From Dyella halodurans (lineage in GTDB: Bacteria; Pseudomonadota; Gammaproteobacteria; Xanthomonadales; Rhodanobacteraceae): DNA of 64,000 bases. Shown one piece after another: positions 62,189 through 64,000 of the stretch; within the stretch, counting starts at the first letter, position 1, and every line of letters starts with the position of its first letter. The DNA lies in contig NZ_JAPDPF010000003.1 of the NCBI RefSeq assembly GCF_026283925.1, positions 62,001 through 126,000 of the forward strand, in the 5' to 3' direction. The notes under the pieces were generated by a model. It made no database searches and had not been told where the DNA came from. It saw nothing but the letters and a program-made list of their open reading frames with translations. The position numbers and the translations under genes were made by a program.

Positions 62189-63460
62189 TTAGTTGCTGAT
62201 GGCGACGCGGGCCGCGCCCTTGAAGCTGTCGGTACCTGAGATCACGATGTTGTCGCCTTCCTTCAGGCCATCGAGAATCTCGACCTTGTCGATGCTGCTG
62301 GCACCCACGCGGATCGGATGCTTCTCGGCAATGCCGTCGCGCACGATGTAGGCATAGCTGCCACCCGATTCGTCGACGAAGGAACCACGCTGCACGGTCA
62401 ACACGTTGTCGCGCTTGTCGAGCAGGATGCGCACGGACAGGCGCTGGTTCTGGCGCAACTGCTTGGGCGTCTCGCCGTCGAAGCGCAGGCGTGCCGCCAC
62501 TTCGCCGTTGACCACTTCAGGCGAGATCGCGCTGACCAGGCCCTTCCAGGTGTTGCCGTTGCCGGTGATTTCGCCGCCCATGCCGATGCCCAGGTCGCGT
62601 GCGAAGCTTTCCGGCACCTTCATTTCCACTTCGAGCGCGGAGAGGTCGATGACACTGAGCAGCTGCGCGTCCTTGGCCACCGTGGCGCGTTCGGCGATGA
62701 ACAGCTGACCGACCTGGCCATCCACCGGCGACTTCACGTTGAGATCGTCGACCTGGCGCTGCAAGTCCTTCACCAGCAGCAGCTGGCGCTCATGGGCGAG
62801 CTTCTTGGACTGGATGTCGAACTCGAGGCTGTTGCTGTCCGTGCCCAGGTCGGCCTTGGCATGGCTCATGGTGATCTTGGCCTTTTGCAGCTCGTCCTTG
62901 GCCTTGTCCACGTTCATGCTCGGCACGGCGCCCAGCCCGAAGGCCTTCTCGTAACGAGCAAGGTCGCGCTCCGCGCCCTGCTGGTCGATCTGCGCGTTGT
63001 CGTAAGCCTTCTGCAATTCACCGCGCTTCTTGCGCGCGTCGATCTGGGCGCGCAGGTAATCCACCTGCATCGCATCGGCTGCGCTCTGTTCCTGCGCCAG
63101 CTTGTTGGTCAGTTCGGGGCTGTCGATGGTGGCAAGCACCTGGCCCTTCTTCACTGCATCGCCAGCGTGCACCTTCAAGGTCACGGCACCGCCGTAAGTG
63201 GCATAGAGGGTGGGGCTGACCGCTGCCACGACCTTGCCTTCGGCGGCGATGTCACGCACGAAGGGGCCACGCTGCACCGTGGCGAACGCCAGGCGCGAAC
63301 CGCTTACCGAGGCGTCGGCCGAGAACAGGCGGCCGATGCGCGGCGCGAACAGCGCCATCAGCACCAGCACGGCCACGCCGCCGCCGATCCACAGCAGGCG
63401 ACGCTTGCGATTGGGTTTGACCTCGACCAGTCGGTCTTGAGCGGAGGTGTCGCGAATCAT
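62189..63460 (-). CDS. HlyD/MacA-type periplasmic adaptor (membrane fusion protein)
   Basis: A 423-residue adaptor. N-terminal inner-membrane anchor (about 21-41; LLWIGGGVAVLVLMALF), lipoyl half-motifs (VHAGDAVKKGQVLATIDSPE and VKSPVDGQVGQL) flanking a long coiled coil (about 118-235), then beta-barrel and membrane-proximal domains ending LKEGDNIVISGTD. Connects an inner-membrane ABC transporter to the periplasm, possibly to TolC. No outer-membrane channel gene is encoded nearby. It is the first gene of the ABC operon; the ATG at 63458-63460 has AGGGA upstream and sits about 45 bp from a sigma54 promoter. Confidence 0.94.
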   Translation of the reverse strand: MIRDTSAQDRLVEVKPNRKRRLLWIGGGVAVLVLMALFAPRIGRLFSADASVSGSRLAFATVQRGPFVRDIAAEGKVVAAVSPTLYATYGGAVTLKVHAGDAVKKGQVLATIDSPELTNKLAQEQSAADAMQVDYLRAQIDARKKRGELQKAYDNAQIDQQGAERDLARYEKAFGLGAVPSMNVDKAKDELQKAKITMSHAKADLGTDSNSLEFDIQSKKLAHERQLLLVKDLQRQVDDLNVKSPVDGQVGQLFIAERATVAKDAQLLSVIDLSALEVEMKVPESFARDLGIGMGGEITGNGNTWKGLVSAISPEVVNGEVAARLRFDGETPKQLRQNQRLSVRILLDKRDNVLTVQRGSFVDESGGSYAYIVRDGIAEKHPIRVGASSIDKVEILDGLKEGDNIVISGTDSFKGAARVAISN

Positions 63461-63506
63461 CGATGTGTCCCTGGCCGCGGACAGTGCGGCCCCTGGACCT
63501 ATCTGA

Positions 63507-63522
63507 GCAAGCGGCGTGCCAA
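63507..63522 (-). promoter_or_regulatory. Sigma54 promoter of the ABC export operon
   Basis: On the minus strand the sequence reads TTGGCACGCCGCTTGC, a close match to the sigma54 consensus TGGCACG-N4-TTGC with correct spacing. The expected start site lies about 12 bases downstream, near 63495, giving a leader of roughly 35 bases before the adaptor gene. A sigma54 activator is encoded in the same gene block at 46763-48106. Confidence 0.85.
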
Positions 63523-63578
63523 CTCAAAATCGATGCTTTATATGTGTATTTTCAACATGTTATTGGATGCCATCCGAA

Positions 63579-63620
63579 GCGGACAGCTGTCCGCGGACAA
63601 CTGGACGGACAAACGGACAA
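63579..63620 (-). promoter_or_regulatory. Candidate enhancer sites (GGACA palindromes) upstream of the sigma54 promoter
   Basis: A perfect palindrome GCGGACAGCTGTCCGC at 63579-63594 overlaps a second, TGTCCGCGGACA at 63588-63599. More GGAC(A) half-sites follow to about 63620. They lie about 60-110 bp upstream of the -24/-12 element, the usual distance for NtrC-type regulator binding. They begin 15 bp beyond the stop codon of the next gene. Confidence 0.65.
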
Positions 63621-63634
63621 GCTCCGCGGCCGCC

Positions 63635-64000
63635 TCAGCCCAGGGTCGGCTCCAGCTCGACGGCGGCCGCCCGGGCCACCTCGCCCGCGATGCCCCGCCC
63701 CAAGGCGGATACCTTCGCCAGTGGCATGGTCTCAAGAAGCTGGAGCGCACCCACGCGGCGGTGGCGGAACTGGGCCAAGGTAGCGCTGGCCGCCCGGCAT
63801 ACCAGTCGCTCCGGGCGTAGCGGCGCCAGCGGCAGCAGCCGGCTCCCGGCAAGCAAGGCATCCCAGGCGAGATAGTCCGTGTCCGGCAACAGGTGCAGCC
63901 TCGCACATGGGCGACCTTGTGCATCCATGCAGTCGATCCATTCGCGCGGCCCCTCTGCGCCGATCATGCTGGCGGCCACGAGTTCCCGCGTGTCGAACAG
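63635..64000 (-). CDS. Unknown protein, 5' end outside the window
   Basis: A frame open to the window edge, so at least 121 residues are visible, ending with TGA at 63635-63637. The sequence has a soluble, folded look (FDTRELVAASMIG, GPREWIDCMDAQGRPCARLHLLPDTDYLAWDALLAG, GIAGEVARAAAVELEP) with no membrane span or known motif. The internal ATG at 63967 is not a likely start, because the upstream residues continue in the same style. It is followed by the enhancer-like palindromes and the sigma54 promoter of the ABC operon on the same strand. I do not recognise the family. Confidence 0.6.
   Translation of the reverse strand: MFDTRELVAASMIGAEGPREWIDCMDAQGRPCARLHLLPDTDYLAWDALLAGSRLLPLAPLRPERLVCRAASATLAQFRHRRVGALQLLETMPLAKVSALGRGIAGEVARAAAVELEPTLG

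Overview
The window is about 64 kb of GC-rich, densely coding gammaproteobacterial chromosome. The most likely source is a member of the Xanthomonadales, probably Rhodanobacteraceae (Dyella/Rhodanobacter-like). Supports for this are a MurL/MurD2 pair (the alternative D-glutamate route known from Xanthomonas), a fused aspartokinase-diaminopimelate decarboxylase, a GH17-GT2 NdvB-type glucan synthase, and GTAG-headed REP repeats arranged as inverted pairs. No rRNA, tRNA, CRISPR array, prophage or IS transposase was recognised.

Layout. 1-9.3 kb: 5'-truncated alpha-carbonic anhydrase, a TPR lipoprotein, PBP1B, an atypical SDR protein, a membrane-anchored TPR protein, RelA and a small secreted protein. 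9.4-16.1 kb: an HrpA helicase carrying an in-frame repeat element, Dps, a SAM methyltransferase and a LuxR-type regulator. 16.6-24.9 kb: NdvB-like glucan synthase, then TamA-TamB. 25-28.3 kb: a DUF5329-like protein, an M13 peptidase and a GNAT acetyltransferase. 28.3-35.9 kb, minus strand: LysC-LysA fusion, a DUF559 nuclease lying inside a repeat element, MurL, MurD2, and upstream a class I fumarase. 36.3-43.3 kb, plus strand: an S53 acid peptidase, an APC permease, a two-subunit molybdenum-hydroxylase-like pair with lost catalytic residues, and a lipoprotein. 43.4-63.5 kb, all minus strand: NfeD/SPFH pair, a two-component system (sigma54-type regulator, small secreted protein, NtrY-like kinase), a double-PDZ protein, a DUF885 peptidase, and a ten-gene ABC export operon.

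The most striking block is the ABC operon at 50982-63460: one HlyD-type adaptor, one MacB/LolD-type ATPase and eight FtsX/MacB-type permeases in four tandem A-B pairs. It is preceded by a near-perfect sigma54 promoter (63507-63522) and a cluster of GGACA palindromes that look like enhancer sites. The sigma54 activator gene at 46763-48106 lies downstream on the same strand, so a self-contained regulated envelope-stress or export system is a reasonable inference.

Two repeat families shape the rest. GTAG-type REPs occur as inverted pairs between genes and supply the stop codons of two genes. A second palindromic family (CCTCTCCCC/GGGGAGAGG) occurs as inverted pairs between genes, once inside the hrpA reading frame, and once split around the DUF559 nuclease gene.
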